NCBI GenBank assembly: GCA_002270565.1
Contig: NQMI01000126.1
Location: forward strand, 1-64,000
Direction of reading: 5' to 3'
Length of the DNA stretch: 64,000 nt
Source: Stenocarpella maydis
Taxonomy: Eukaryota; Ascomycota; Sordariomycetes; Diaporthales; Diaporthaceae
The stretch's first letter is position 1, and each line of letters begins with the position of its first letter. Below the pieces are notes generated by a model. It was not told where the DNA came from, searched no databases, and worked only from the letters and a program-made list of their open reading frames with translations. Both the position numbers and the translations under genes were made by a program. This document shows positions 36,626-50,400 of the stretch, in pieces.

Positions 36626-38290
36626 TCACGGTGCTTTGTATCCTGACCTCGCATCTTGCGCCCTTATCACACGCCGGCAGCTGAGACAGTTTCCCGTCCT
36701 CCCTCGTTGGGCTCCAGGCCGGGACATGCCAAGAATCCAGTCTGTCTCAGGTAGCTGATGTTCTTCCGGCCCGCCTCCATCACCAGTCGTCTGTTGGACG
36801 CGTTGACCGTGGGCCTTGACTTGTTGATCGGACCGCCCCACAGATACAAACAGCCCGTCTGGGTCCAGGTACGCCATATCAGCCGTCCGCTGCGGATTCT
36901 GCCGGTTGACGATCCAACAGCGAGCCCCGTCCATGGCGCGACCCATCGTCGCGGCGGGCTTGCTGTGCCTATCCCGGAACTCGCATGCAGTGCAGTTCCC
37001 GCTCTCGACAGGGCCGTAGCAGTTGATCAAGCTGACATGCCTGAACCATCGCTGAAGGTCTTCCTCTTGGACGGCCTCTCCGGCCAAGACCAGTGTCTTG
37101 AGTGTTGGCACTCGGTGCGGATAGAGGAGGTTTGCTACTGTGGCTGTAAGGTCAGCCCAATTCATCTGCGTCCTGCGGACGAAGCCTGCGAAGTTATTGC
37201 GGCGCTCGTCCTCCCTGGGGGTACAGAGACATCCGCCCTGCATGAGGGTGGTGTATATGTCCATTGTGGACACGTCAAAGGTATATGCTGCGAACTAAAG
37301 CACGCGGCAGCTCGAATCCACGTGGAGGCTTTTGGCATGGCTCTTGAAAATCGTGCAAATCGCGCCATGCGGCTGTACGGCTGCCTTTGGTTACCCGGTC
37401 GAGCCTGATGTGAACAGCATGAAGGCCGCATTGCCCGGACTAACACTTGACATGGGAGTAGTAGGGGTTGATTGTTCCAGCGGTGAGCACATGACTTCCA
37501 GCCCAGCCCCTTGAAATCGGCACGGAGACAGCATCGTCTACCAGGTCTTCCAACCGGGTTGCCCATCGCGGCGAGGTGAGGACCAACGACAAGCCCGCAA
37601 TATCGACAATAGCCTCCAGTCTTTCGGATGGATGGGCAGCATCCAACGGAACCAGAATGCTACCAGTCTTGAGCACGGCAAGCTCGGCAAGCTCGGCAAC
37701 AATAGCTGCGAGCGACTTCTCGAAGCACATTCCGATTGCAATTTCCGGCCCCGTGAGATGATGGTCCTCCCGTTCTAGGTGCGCCGCCAGGCGAGTGGAG
37801 ATGTCCTCTAGTTCCTGATAGGTCAAGCTGCCATCCCATGAACAGATTGCCTCAGCATCTGGCGTTGCCCGGGCTTGCTCAGAGATCATATCGTGGACGC
37901 AGGAATGGAGCGCGGCTGGGTAGTGACAGTTCCAATTCTGAGCTGCTTTGCGTCCCTCTCACTAAGCACGTCTATCTCACTTACTGACGAGGTTGGGTGA
38001 GAGCTCAGTGAGTTGATCATCTACAGAGACTTTCCCAGCATCGATACGACGTTCTGAGCAACTCTCAAGTCCACTTCAGTGCTATAACTGAGGCGGAGCG
38101 TCGGCGAGACCCCACTGAAATCTGCATCAACCACGAAGGCAAGATTCTTCTTGGGCCATGGCTTACGTATTAGCTTGTGTCCAGTACAACAAAGACCAGG
38201 AGGTAAGGCAAGTACACAGCCTCCACTTACCTGGCTTCGTACGCCACTTTCTTGTGTGGCCCCATGCCCACGCTTATCCTCATCCATGCC
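36626..38290 (-). pseudogene. NRPS relic: end of a condensation domain plus an adenylation domain
   Basis: Read on the minus strand, 38287-38021 resembles the end of a condensation domain (WPKKNLAFVVDADFSGVSP). After a frame change near 37950 a linker-like CVHDMISEQARATPDAEAI leads into an adenylation domain with LTYQELEDIS, the A3 motif LFTSGSTG, the A4-like YTFDVSTMD, the A5 motif NCYGPVES and an A8-like GRSDQQVKAHGQRV. The gene is broken by a TAA right after the A3 motif (37393-37391), a TAG (37297-37295) and frame changes near 37950, 37447 and about 36800. No thiolation domain follows. It is a truncated, dead piece of a nonribosomal peptide synthetase. One stop, CAG to TAG, fits a CpA to TpA change as in RIP. 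The substrate cannot be predicted. Confidence 0.88.
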
Positions 38291-38598
38291 TTAGTATTTG
38301 ACGCCAGTATTGACGACACAAGCAGAACTCTCCTGCGAGGATTTTGCGGGTGAAGAATGATAATAGTCTTTTATGCCCGAATATAGCTCATGAAAGGCCT
38401 TTCTTCCTCCATGTCGCAGGAGAACCAAGTCGATGGCTGAAAAGAACCGGTAGACGTCGCTTGCATTCTTTTTTTTTTTTGGCTTCATTCTCTCGCCTCA
38501 AATTCGAGCACTCGTATAATTCCCAGTTCTAAACTAATTTCCAGTCTGTCTCACCACCGACTGCTGAATAACAACAACGGAAGCCGACGAGCCCTGTA

Positions 38599-40591
38599 TG
38601 TCGCCGCCTAGCCGCTGCATATCATACCGTGCCCTCATACTGGACTATGGTTGGGTCGGTCGGGATATTATTGAATACTCATATTCTAGCTCTGGAACGT
38701 TCAATGATCCTTACTTCATCAACTGGACGCCAAATGACCCCAGGGATCCAAAACAATTCAGCCAGACTGTACGATAGATTTGGACGGGCTTAACTAGTTA
38801 AAGTTCCATAAGTACTTTCGTGGTGGCTCTGGCTACGAGTGCTTACGTGGCCCCTTCAACACAGATACTGCTGACTTTCTCCATCAGTGAGCTGGTTTTC
38901 CAGCTTGGACTGTCAACTTTTATTATTGGGTAAGCGTCAATCAATACTGACCCCAACACATGACAATGCCATCTTCTGAGGGCTGTTGGATCGTATCTTT
39001 CTTGTACTCGCCCTTTTAGGTTTGCAGTGGGACCCGTCATCTGGGGTCCTTTGACTGAGTTGTACGGCCGTCTGATTGTGTTCATATCCACCTTGGGTTT
39101 CATGCCTTCCTCCTTGATGAAACGCTCACATTCTCATACTATTGAAACACCTTGGTAGTACCTAGCCTTCACCCTGTTTACTGCTGGATGCGCCCTGGCC
39201 CCCACGGCTGAGGGCCTTATCATCGTGCGGTCCATAGCAGGCGCATTTGGGTCCCCGTCGTTGGCCATTGCTGGTGGTATCCTGGCAGACAGCCGATGAA
39301 AAACGCGGCGTAGCCATGATATCCTTTTCCTCGGCACCATTATTTGGTCCCTCCCTTGGCCCAAGTGTTGGTGGCTATCTAGGGGATGCAGCAGGATGGA
39401 GATGGGTGTTGGGACTGCTGTAGGTTGAAATTTCTCTGTCTACATCCCAAAGTCGCAGGAGCGTTTCCTACTTATCAGCATACCGTTATTTCAGAGCAAT
39501 CCTAGGGGGCATATTTTGCCTATTAATGATCGTGATATTCCTGAGACATTTGCCCTCGTGCTGCTAGCTCGACGTGTGCGGCGACTCTCGAAGTTCAATG
39601 GTCGTGTATACGTCTCAAAGATAGACAGAAACCACCAAAAGAAGACTTACCTATCCACAATCAAAGTCGCCTTGTTCCGGCCATGGGTTCTTCTGTGTTT
39701 TGAGCCTATTGTCTTATTGTTGACAATTTACATGGCAGTCCTGCATGGAACCGTGGGTCACTCACTACCTTTCCCCTTGGACGAATGACACTGAAAAACC
39801 ACTTAGCTATACGTCTTCTTCGCTGCCTTCGCCATAGTCTACCAAGAGTATCGTGGCTGGGATCAGGAAATCGGGGGCCTCTCGTTCCTCGGTCTTGCGG
39901 TAGGAATTGCCGTTGGAATCTTTGTTGCCCTCTACTCGACCCTTCGCTCGAACAAATCCAATAGTAGTGGCGATGATGCTTCATTTGACCCAGAGACACG
40001 CCTTCCCATGTCTTTGGTTGGAGGTGTCGCCATTCCTATTGGCCTGTTCTGGTTCGCATGGACAAATGGTCCCTCCCCCCACTGGCTTATATCTATTGCA
40101 GCCCAAGCGCCTTTCGGGTTTGGCTTTGTTCTTGTCAACATTTCCATCCAGGACTATCTTGTCGACGCATATACCATCTACGCTGCCAGTGTGCTGGCCG
40201 CAAACGCCTTGCTGAGATCTGTCTTTGGCGCTGCTTTTCTACTTTTCACCGGTGTAAGCTACTTAAGTTATCTACACTTGCTCTTCATTATCTCTAAATA
40301 CTGACACTACTGAAGGAATCGAGTGCTAACACAACACGCATTGTGGCGCGTGATTATGTATAGTACATGTATTATGACCTCGGAATTTACTGGGCCAGCC
40401 GTTTTCCGGGCTTCTTGGCCTTGGCATGTGTGCCCTTCCCTTTTGTTTTCTACCGGTACGGCGAGCAGTTGCGCAAGAAATGCCGGTTTGCTGCTGAGGC
40501 GGCTAAGCATACGAAGGAATTGAGGAGTATTGCCCGATTTATGTATGATCCCGGTGTTGAATCGGTGAACGGGTTAAACCTTGGAAAGTAG
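38599..40591 (+). pseudogene. broken MFS drug/polyamine-type transporter (DHA1-like)
   Basis: Pieces of a 12-helix major facilitator transporter follow in order: FVVALATSAYVAPS (first helix), FAVGPVIWGPLTELYGRL (motif A region), FTLFTAGCALAPTAEG, GAFGSPSLAIAGG, SAPLFGPSLGPSVGGYLG (motif C-like), PETFALVLLARRVRRL, a central loop, FGFVLVNISIQDYLVDAY and [20 protein letters not shown] near the end. At least four introns are expected in genes of this type, for example near 38930-39020, 39422-39494, 39749-39807 and 40250-40365. The copy is broken by a TAG at 38775-38777, a TAA at 38799-38801, and frame changes near 39293 and 39540. The start codon is uncertain. It lies head to head with the NRPS relic, and transporters often accompany such clusters. 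Confidence 0.85.
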
Positions 40592-41180
40592 TGGGTCTGT
40601 GATCCTCTGTTGATATCGGATGCAATAAAGAAAAGAAATGGAGTTAAACAACATATGTTTTTCCAACGATGTAACTATACTATCAAACTAGATACCAGCG
40701 AATTATTTTGCTTGGAAACAGGCCCAAGACGCAGACAACAAGATTATGCGTTTCTGCCGCAATCTAGACACGAAGTTTCTAAACCAAGCACTGCATGACT
40801 GCTTCATTAGATTTACCATGTTTCGTAAAGGACTTCAGCGTCTAGTCTCTCGCCATTTCAATAGCATCTAAGCTGCAAAAGACGCAGATGAAAGTGGTAT
40901 CTGTGAATTGTTCTACAAATCTTGTAGTCAGAATCCCTGGTACTACTATTAGTACATTAACTCAGACAGGGCTCTCTAGGCTGGGGGCTAGGCCAATGTG
41001 CCCTGACTGCTGACTATTTAGCCTAGGTACCCACCGGAGTAACCCTTCTAGCATACCCTTGTCCGAGCGACACGATAAGATAAGATAGCAGTCCAAATTT
41101 CTGCGACTGCATCGCCAAAACTGCAATAGCTTTGACCAGACACCAAGCAGTAAATGTCTGATTAGCAGGGCTGGGTCAAG
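40592..41180. other. intergenic region upstream of utp21
   Basis: About 590 bp with no supported gene. The right part must contain the promoter of the Utp21 gene; the left part is the 3' flank of the dead transporter. Confidence 0.6.
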
Positions 41181-44100
41181 ATGCCTCACTCCGAACAGCA
41201 TGATGCTCCCCTTGTCAAACGTCAGAAAGTCGGCGCTCTAGCCAGGTCTGCTCCCCAACCTCCAAAAGGATCCAGAATATTTGCGCCGTTCAGGGTAAGC
41301 AAGGCAATGCGACAGGCCTCACACTTTTGCTCTCAGCTCTTCTAGAAGCGACCTGCTGACGACGCGCTGGCCTTAGACCGTGGGACTCGTGTCCCCAACC
41401 AGTGTTCCGTTCACATCGATACCTCTGGGCAAAACAACCTTCCAGATAACCACCTCCGTTGGCCGATCTCTCCAGACTTACGATCTCAAGCGTGGTCTGA
41501 ACCTTGTCTTCATCACTCGCCCTCAGTCTCCCGCCGATATAACAGCAACCTATGCCTGGAAGGAAAAGGTCTTTGCCGCATGGGGCGACTCGCGCAGTGG
41601 CGGCGCCCAGGGTCTCTGGGTCTTCCAGCGGGGCAAGAAGGTCGCAGAACTGCCGCTGCCCAGCGACCTTGACCAGCCCATACGGCAGATTCTCATCTTT
41701 GGCTCTTGGATAGTGGCCTGCTGCTTGACAAGAATCGAGGCTTGGAGGACCGCCACCTACGAACACTACACCACTCTGCACACAGTTGCATCGAAGACAA
41801 GAGACAATGAGGTGACCGGCGGCGTTCGCAACATGCCAACCTACTTGAACAAGATATTTGTTGGGCGACGGGATGGCTGGGTCGAAATCTGGAACATCAG
41901 TACTGGGAAATTGGTCTATACCATTCTGCCTCCATCGCCAAAGTGTGGTGCTGTTGCCTGCTTGGAACCCACCCCAGCTCTGTCGCTGCTTGCCATATCC
42001 TACGCGAACGGCCCTTTAGTTATTCATGATGTCCTAATGGACAAGAGAGTGGTCCAGCTAATGGCTGGCACGGCGGACGCACCAGTCTCGACCATCTCAT
42101 TTCGGACAGATGGTCAGGGCGCAGGTCAAGACGGCCGGAAAGACGGCGTAATGGCCACGGCAACCACGAGGAACGGAGATATTACGTTCTGGGACCTCAA
42201 CAAACGAGGTAGGATCATGGGTGTCCTTCGCAGTGCCCATAACCCGCCCGCAGTAGAGGGCCCCACCATCGGCGGCGGAGTGAGCAAGATCGAGTTCCTC
42301 CCTGGCCAGCCAGTCATTGTCACGAGTGGGTTGGACAACTCCTTGAAGTCGTGGATCTTTGATGAGACCCCGTTCACACCCATACCACGAATCCTGCACT
42401 CCCGAAGCGGTCATTCTGGACCGGTGACACGCCTCGAATTCTTGCCATCCGATTTTGATGGTTCCGAAGCTGGAAACAAGTGGCTGCTGAGTGCCGGAAA
42501 AGACCGCAGTCTCTGGGGATGGAGTTTACGCCGCGACGGCCAGAGCACCGAGTTGAGCCAAGGAGCCATTCGGAAGAAAGCCAAGAAGATTGGCATTTTG
42601 TCCCAGTCTGCTCTCAGCCACGGACCGACAACCACCCTCGATGACCTAAAAGCACCCGAAATTACATGCATATCTTCGTCGCTCAATCGCGACGGTGGGA
42701 TGGGAGCCATTCCCGGGAAACATCAAATCTGGCAGAAAGGAAACGTTCAAAGGAGAACCGATGCTGAGCTAAGCGCGATGACTGGCTGGGAAAGCGTTGT
42801 TACTGGGCACAAGGACGATCCGTATGCGCGAACCTGGTTTTGGGGTCGAAAAAGGGCCGGCCGGTGGGCTTTTCAGACCGGTGATGGCATGAACGTCTCC
42901 ACGGTCGCTATAAGTCCATGCGGTACTTTTGCGCTGGTTGGCTCAGAAGGCGGCAGTATCGATATGTTCAATTTGCAGTCCGGCGTACATCGACAACGAT
43001 TTCCGTCACGTCTGACCCCGGCGCAGGCCCGGCAGCTCAGGATACACCAGCTGAAACAGGCCGATTCTGTCCAGGAGCTTCAAGCTCAGTCGAGCATCAA
43101 CTTCGCGCCAGGGAGTGGAAAGCATACGAAGCCTGTGACCGGGATTGTGGTCGACTCGATGAATAAGCTTGTCATATCATGTTCTTTGGATGGGACAGTA
43201 AAGTTCTGGGAGTTCCTCACGGGAAACCTGCTGGAGCAAATCGATTGGGCTCCCATGACAAAAGTTACAGGCTGCCGGTACCACGCGGCAAACGACCTCA
43301 TCGCCTTTTCCTGCGACGATCATTCAATACGGGTGGTGGATGTTGAAACCAAAAAGACCATCAGAGAATTCTGGGGCTGCAATGGCTCAATCAACGATTT
43401 CTGCTTCTCGAACGACGGCCGCTGGGTGATTGCCGCGTCGCAAGATTGCGTTGTGCGAATTTGGGACCTGCCTACCAGCCATCTCATTGATGCCTTCAAG
43501 TTCGAGACACCGTGCACGGCGCTAGCCTTTTCTGGGACAGGCGAGTATCTAGCAGTGTCGAACGCTGATCAACTGGGGGTGAATATCTTCACGAACAAAG
43601 CCATTTTCAAGCACATCCCGACGAGGCAAATATCGGAGAGTGAGATTGGCCTAATCTCGGGTCCAACAACTTCTGGCGAAGGTGGCCAGGGCTTGCTGGA
43701 AGCCGCCTTTGAGGAAGACGGTGCAGAGGGCGAGGAAGATGGTGTCACGGCTCCAAGCGTGGACCAACTGAGCGCGGACATGATGACGTTGAGTCTGGTG
43801 CCCAAGAGCAGGTGGCAGACCCTCCTGCACCTCGATCTAATCAGGAGACGCAACAAGCCGACAGAGGCACCAAAGGCGCCCGAGAAGGCACCCTTCTTCC
43901 TGCCGTCGGCAACCGGCGAGAAGGCTCACGGCCAAGACACTGCGGCCAGAGCGAAAGAAGAGGACGAGTCCAAATCGAGGATCACTAAGCTGGACTGGAA
44001 CCAATCACAGGTTACTTTCTCGGCGAGGCTCCGCGAAGGTGCGGTCAGCGGCAAGTACGACGACTTCGTCGAGCACATGAAGTCGCTGTCGCCGTCAGCT

Positions 44101-44400
44101 GCCGACCTCGAGCTCCGCTCACTGTCCATTGGTGATGCCAGCGACGGCGAGGAGAATGAGCTGCTCCATTTCATCCGAGCGATGACGGCACGTCTGGTAG
44201 CCAGACGAGACTACGAGTTGACACAAGCCTGGATGAAAGTGTTCTTGAAGCTGCATTTTGATGTCATCATGGAAAGTGAGGTCCTGCTGAGAGAGCTGAA
44301 GAAGTGGAAGAGCCGTCAGGAGAAGGAGAAAGATCGACTCGATAACCTTGTGGGCTACTGCGGTGGTGTAGTTGGTTTTATTAGGAGTCCTAGGACATAG
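41181..44400 (+). CDS. U3 snoRNP/SSU processome WD40 protein Utp21 (WDR36 orthologue)
   Basis: Utp21 belongs to the UTP-B (PWP2) subcomplex of the nucleolar small-subunit processome and is needed for early 18S pre-rRNA cleavage. Exons 41181-41294 and 41377-44400 flank an 82-nt intron (GTAAGC...CCTTAG) and give 1045 residues, slightly longer than the yeast protein. The first exon ends in SRIFAPFR and continues as TVGLVSPTSVPFTSIPLGKT, a very conserved junction that fixes the splice. WD40 repeats follow, for instance GLDNSLKSWIFDETPF, LSAGKDRSLWGWS, SCSLDGTVKFWEFLTG and AASQDCVVRIWDLPT. The last 230 or so residues form the Utp21 C-terminal domain (WQTLLHLDLIRRRNKP and HFIRAMTARLVARRDYELTQ). The protein appears complete and undamaged. 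Confidence 0.96.
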
Positions 44401-47400
44401 ATAATCTGGCCATTGACATGATGGATATGATCCTCCACCTTCTTTCCCTACGTCGTGTGCTGAGATGCTATGTCATTCCTATGTCGATGCCAGTTTGGCC
44501 ATGAAAGCTAGATAGGGCCATGCTGCTAAAGAATCAATTGAGCTTCGAAATTTTGGAGACGCGCATTGCATGAAACAACTTATGAATTGAATTACGGGTT
44601 CGGAAAAGAGCATGCGATATGGCCACTGTCAAGTGAGAGCCAAAGATGCCTCAAAATTGCCGAAGTGGATGAGGGCTTTCAGGTGAGTCAAGCAGTCAAA
44701 CATATCAATTTTTCAACCTTAAATCGGTCCGGGGAATAGGTTGAAGATTGGCAAGGGAAAGAAATATCCGTATAATTCATGTTGGCGTTGGAAGCAGAGA
44801 TGAGTCTCAGGATCACACAGAATTACTGTGAGGCTAATAATATTTGATTGAGGGTACCGGCTTATTCCTTGTGGCATCCCATTTTGACGTGCTCAATAGC
44901 TCCAGTTGTTGCTTCCAAGTTTATCTTCAAAGACAGCCTCATCTTTCCAACCCGTATCTTGCATCCTCCCCAGCCATGCAGCATAATGTTCTCGTTCCTG
45001 CTTAGAGGATGAACTTGAATTTGAATTGGTCGACGAGCTTTCGGCCACCTTCATTCCTTCGCCAGTGAGATGTCTCCTTGTATCGTGGACGGACAGTGCA
45101 GGATCGAGACCTACAATTCAGGGTCGGTCACCCCGAGGCCTCTTCCCCGAGTCTTCGTACAGCAACATAGACAAATCTGGCGTCTGCACCATGAGACCAC
45201 GTATAATTCCATCCACTATTGTAGGTAAAACCTGACTCAGTTCACAAGTACGTTTCTACAACTACTGGGATGTAGGGTAACAAAGCATGAAAAAGGATTA
45301 TTCTGTTATGGAATATTTATTCCAAAGTGATAGTTAACCCAGTTCAGGCGTCCCCAATTGATTAACTTCAGAATCAATGCATCTTCTTGTTAGAGTCATA
45401 GAACTCTTTCATCAAACAGTCTCGAGGCCGAGAAGAAACACTCTCTCTTCCTAGGGAGTATGAGAGATTCCTCTTCAGTCATTCAGTTTGGGTATAGGCT
45501 CAGCTCCTAAGCCACCTCCTCAAACAGCCCCGAATATTCGATTTTAGGCTTTACAATTTGACAGTCATGCCATCTTGGAAACGTCTCGAGGGTGGAAAAT
45601 CCAGGAACAGAAATCCATACCCATACTTCAGCCCCTACCTGAGATCAGCCTCGTCCGTGGCAGCCCAGAGCGAGTAATCACGCAGACATTCGAGAACTTC
45701 TTCCATCACCAATATGCCCGCTCTGAGGTATGACGCCGCAGGTTACTTGGGGAGGGCAACACATCGGTACCTAGGTACTATCCGGTTGATTACTTGTGTG
45801 TTATGCTGACCACAACCAAGCCATCAAAGTAAGCACGTTGAGGAATAGCTCGGCCTCAAGCAGTGCGTATTCCGCTGCGATATGCAAAGCGAGATGCTGT
45901 CGCCCAACCGCATTGTGGCAACGCGCGCGAGGTGATGCTGACTTGGAGATCTGAGTGGCGGCCGAAGGGCTGGTCAACCCTACCGAACACAGTTGCATTT
46001 GGCACTCAGCATGAGCGAGCACGCTTTGCTCCACGCGCCAACGCTTGCCGCGGCCGCACCGGAGAAAATAGCAAGCAATACTTCAACATTTCCTGAAACA
46101 GTAGCATTGCATCCTTAGTCAGGGCCGGGTAAAGGCAGCTCTATATCGACGTGCATTCAACCCATGCAAGCGCAATAGCTGTGCATATGGGACCTCGGAA
46201 AGCAGCGGCAAGCGGGGACATATCCAGCACCCTTTCAACGTCCTTGCGTCCGCTCTGGGATGGCCACCGACGCTCCTGACACTTCAAGGAGACACTTAAA
46301 TGGCCGAGGCGTGCTCTAGGCCATACGTCACAAAGCGTCCAAGGGTGTGTGGCATATTATTGAAGTATGCACTTGCTTGACAGCCGTGGAGAAGCAACTG
46401 CATCGTCGTCGTCGAGGAGGTTGGTCTGACCAGGAGGGACTGCGGTTGCAGTCAAGCACGACTAAGGGATAGCGGCGGCGATGAATCCGGCACCTGACAC
46501 CTGAGGCGGCAGCGAAGGGAATGCTCCACCCTGGACGTTCACAGTGCCTAGGCAGTGGCTCTCAAGGCCTAATGGCCAGTGTCCCGGTGCGGTTTGCTCC
46601 TGTCAAGTCCAGGGCAGGTCAGGAACCCCTGGAACGGAAGGCCTTGTCTCCCGAGCGGATTACTCTCTCTCTCCATTGCCGCTCACTAGTCGCAGAGCCG
46701 AAGTCAGTCGCCTAACCGCGGGCTCCTCCCGCTGGGGGGAAATGCTGGGGCTCCTCTGAGGAGTTCCGCTTTGCTTGTGGGGATTGATCGGACGCAAGGC
46801 GGTGTAACACCAAGCGGAGAGGAAGCCCAAAAGGGGCCAGCTGCGTCGCATGGCAGTCGATTGACGGAGGTGACTCTAGATATAGTGCAGCGCAGTGCCG
46901 ATGTCAGATCTCTCCTCAAGCACTGACAACCGCTCCAGGGGCCGCCGTGAGCGCTCTGGACCATTTGATAGCGTGACAAGGCTGGGGTTGTGGTGGGCAA
47001 TTCTTACTTGGTGTTTGGTCACACGACGGAACACCCAGCCGAAACCATTGGGGCAGGCTTCCGGCCGAGATAAGATCCCCGCCTTCCCCAGATTTCAACC
47101 CAAGATTGACTACCGATGAAGGGAAGGACGGGCCGCTTGGTGAGCGTCAACCGGATTTACTGACCGCGAGGCTTTCGGTCACGTCAACAGAACCAAGGAC
47201 GGTCAGCTTTGTTTGGGTAGGATTGTGAGCTGAGCCTGGCGTTGCAGGACGCGACATGCCGTATTTTTAATATCGAGACCCAAACTTTGGGGTGTCGATT
47301 AAAAACTGAATGCCGTTTTTCTTGAACCCGCTCATTGTCTGTTGGTGTCGTGATCCAATGAGAACGATGGGTTGGAGCCAGGCTTTATCCTTGAGACAAA

Positions 47401-50400
47401 TTGTCTCTGCAGCTAAATTAGATACATCGCAGAACCGCTGACTGAATTTAACAAGTCGAAATTTGTAGGGTCGCCCCTAACGGATGGAGCCTCAAATTTG
47501 TCCGCCCTGGGATTCAGACCTCACCTATCGGAATGGCCGAGTTTGGGCTATATTGTCACAGCCGGACTCGGCCACGTGTCGAGCACGGCAGAAGGGACAC
47601 CAGTGCCGTGCGACTGCCGAAGAGGTCGCCTCGGAGCACTGTCACGTTGGACATTAAACTTTCCATGTTCGTACGTCTCGGTTGTTCAGTCGGTAGCGAG
47701 AGAAGACTCCATCTGTGAACCTGCCGCATCGGGGTTTGATGTGAATGCAGAGCAATCCGGGGTCGCGTAAGGAGGATGGCAATCATGGGGGGGGGGCGTT
47801 CCATGGTTCAGGGTTGCTCCGTCGCAGTCTCGGCCCGGAGCCCGGACTGGGCAGCCCTGCGGGCCAATACGGTGGCAACCCGTCTGCGACCCCGATGTGT
47901 ATGTACAAGCACCTGACATTTGAGCTCCATCCAAGCAGTCCGAGGCGTCTCATGACGCGAACGGGCTTCTGTGGGCTTGTGGCGGCTACCTGCCACAACA
48001 TGACGAGGCATGATCGACCGTGGCAATTCCCCATAAAGTTGTGTTGGTGATGGCATCGGGCAGGGCGCACAACGAATGTCTGGTGGTACGCCAGGCACAA
48101 CAGGCTAGACGTCGTTTGACTTGTGAGCTACTGCGGCACCATCGTCGCAATATGCGATTGCTGCCCAAATATGTGCAACCCTCGTGGCCTGCCGTCCCCC
48201 GCAATCCGTTTTATATTGACCGGAGCATTTTTGGTCTCGATCACTGGGGTCCGATCTGGGGCAATATCTGCAACCTCCAAGCCCGCCGATAGTGATGGTG
48301 TGCAGCTATACTGGACTCGTATCGAGGTCCAAGGTTGCGGCGGATCACCGGGCGTGCAGGTACATGGCACTCCTGGCACTGCGGCGCTCCCTGCAGCGTT
48401 GAAGAAGCTACTGCAAGGCAGAGAATTCAGCATCAATCCGCACTAGCTTGTCATGCGGAGTGAGTCGACCGGATCTACGGGAAGAGTGCAGATCAGCCAG
48501 ACCTCCGCCAGGATCTCTTCGGGACCATAAGCGTGCCATGCCTGGCTTCACCGGGTGAATGTTGGGTCATCGAAGAATAGCTGGATGTGCGTAATCACTA
48601 TGAAGTCAAACCTTAAAGCCTCTCAAAGCACATTTTAAGAAATGCAGGAGCGCATTAACGCGGCGGGGATTTCAATGGGAAAAGAGAGACTTGGGTCTCT
48701 CCGGACCAACGGGTACCTGTAGCAGTGGCCATAGCAAGGAAAGGCGCAGGCGGACGACACCAAGGCGATCAGTGTGCACAAGAGTTCCGTATTTCGACTA
48801 GCGGCAAGCGCTACCAAGTGCTTGGCTGGGCAATGATGGTGAAGGCGAGAAGGTGTAGCAGTCCCATGTGTAGGATTAAGGTGTTGTCCATCCGAGGGGC
48901 CCAGTCAGCGGGAGCAAGGCTTGACTTGAGGAATCTTGCAGTGTCACTGCAGATCAGACAAAGGCAGCATAGGGGGCTGAACCCTATGTATTTTGTTTTG
49001 TTTTGGCTCAAGTGGCATGAGGTGGGCCTGAGTAGAGCGAACCCGAGCTTCCGCTGTACCGCGAATGAGCTCGAACAGCGCGGAGCGACCCTGCAAGTCC
49101 AGCACTCTCACAGGGCCTCTTCGTAGTCCAGTTTCATGTCGGCATGGTCACAATTCCGTGGCAACCACTCGGTTCGAGAAAAGACTCAACTAGGCCAGAA
49201 CTAAGAGTGGCTGTAGCATCGGCCAGGAGCAGCTGCAGACAGGCAGCGCCTGCGTGTGTCGGCTCATGGGCTTGCGAGCTAGGCCGCCAGGAACGCCATT
49301 GTGCCTGAGGCTCAAGGTGACACCCTATGGGGCTAGCTCCCTAATCTCGTGCTCACAACAGCCCCAACATCGCGTCACACTCGCCGCTGCCATAGCCATG
49401 AAGCCCGTGTGATTGTGCTCTTGCCAGGCCGAGAGGACGTCATTGCTGCTTGGCCTTTCATTTATTCGTCCGATCTGGACGACGGTCGATGCAATGGCTA
49501 TCGGACCGTAGATCACTCATGGACATGCGCCTGGATGTCTGCGACTTTGGCCTTGTGCTGAGTTCTGCGTTGCTGGTCCAGGGTTGCCCATGTTCGAGAT
49601 CTGGAGGCTCCGCAACTGTTGCCAGATCGCCACATTGATTTGCTACGAGGCGTAGGTAGTCTTCAGATTTGGGCAAACATCTTAGGGCACAGGCTGTAGT
49701 GTATATGGCGACATGGACTTGGGACTGCGTTGAATGATGTGGCGTCCGGATGCTTAGCTAGCGGCAGTTCCAGCCGTAAAGTTGATTTGGATGTGGCTGG
49801 CTGCTGGGCTCGCAGCAACTGCTAAAGACAGACTGGCGTTCTTTCGGTTGGGATCCCCAAACGTTAAACCGTGTTGTGCTTTTTCTCTTGGCAATTTTGC
49901 ACCCAGTAGGTCGCACTTTGCCTACTTTGTTAGTAGAAGCGACTTTGAGTGGAGAAGTTCGCATTTAAACGCTTGGGATCCTGGAGGAGGTGTAGGTAGA
50001 AGCCACCGCTCCACCAGAACCAAGACTTATATGTAGCGATCGGCGTACGTCTTCTTGTCATCACCGCCGCCCGGTGTCAAGAACCGCCCGGACAAGGATG
50101 GATACGGAGCTCCAGTGTCGTAGAAGATGGAAGGTAGCCTAGCAATGAAACCATAATGCGGCTGAGAGCAGACCTGTCGACACTTAAGTTGATGTCTCCC
50201 AACGCAGGCGAAGGGTTCCGCTGGCGATGCCTGAGCCGTCAACTGCGCCAGGTCGGACATCAAAAGAATCGACGGCCCGGTCGTCTGGGCGGAGGGCGCA
50301 GACTGAAGCGAAGACATATTTGCCATTTGCTCGGTGGGACGAGAGAACAGACGGACGCTTGCAGGCGGAAAGGCGGGTAGACGGGAAGGGATTAGATCAG

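Noticed and set aside
38291..38488. A 65-codon frame upstream of the NRPS relic
   Set aside because: It does not resemble condensation-domain sequence and begins in a T/A run; probably chance.
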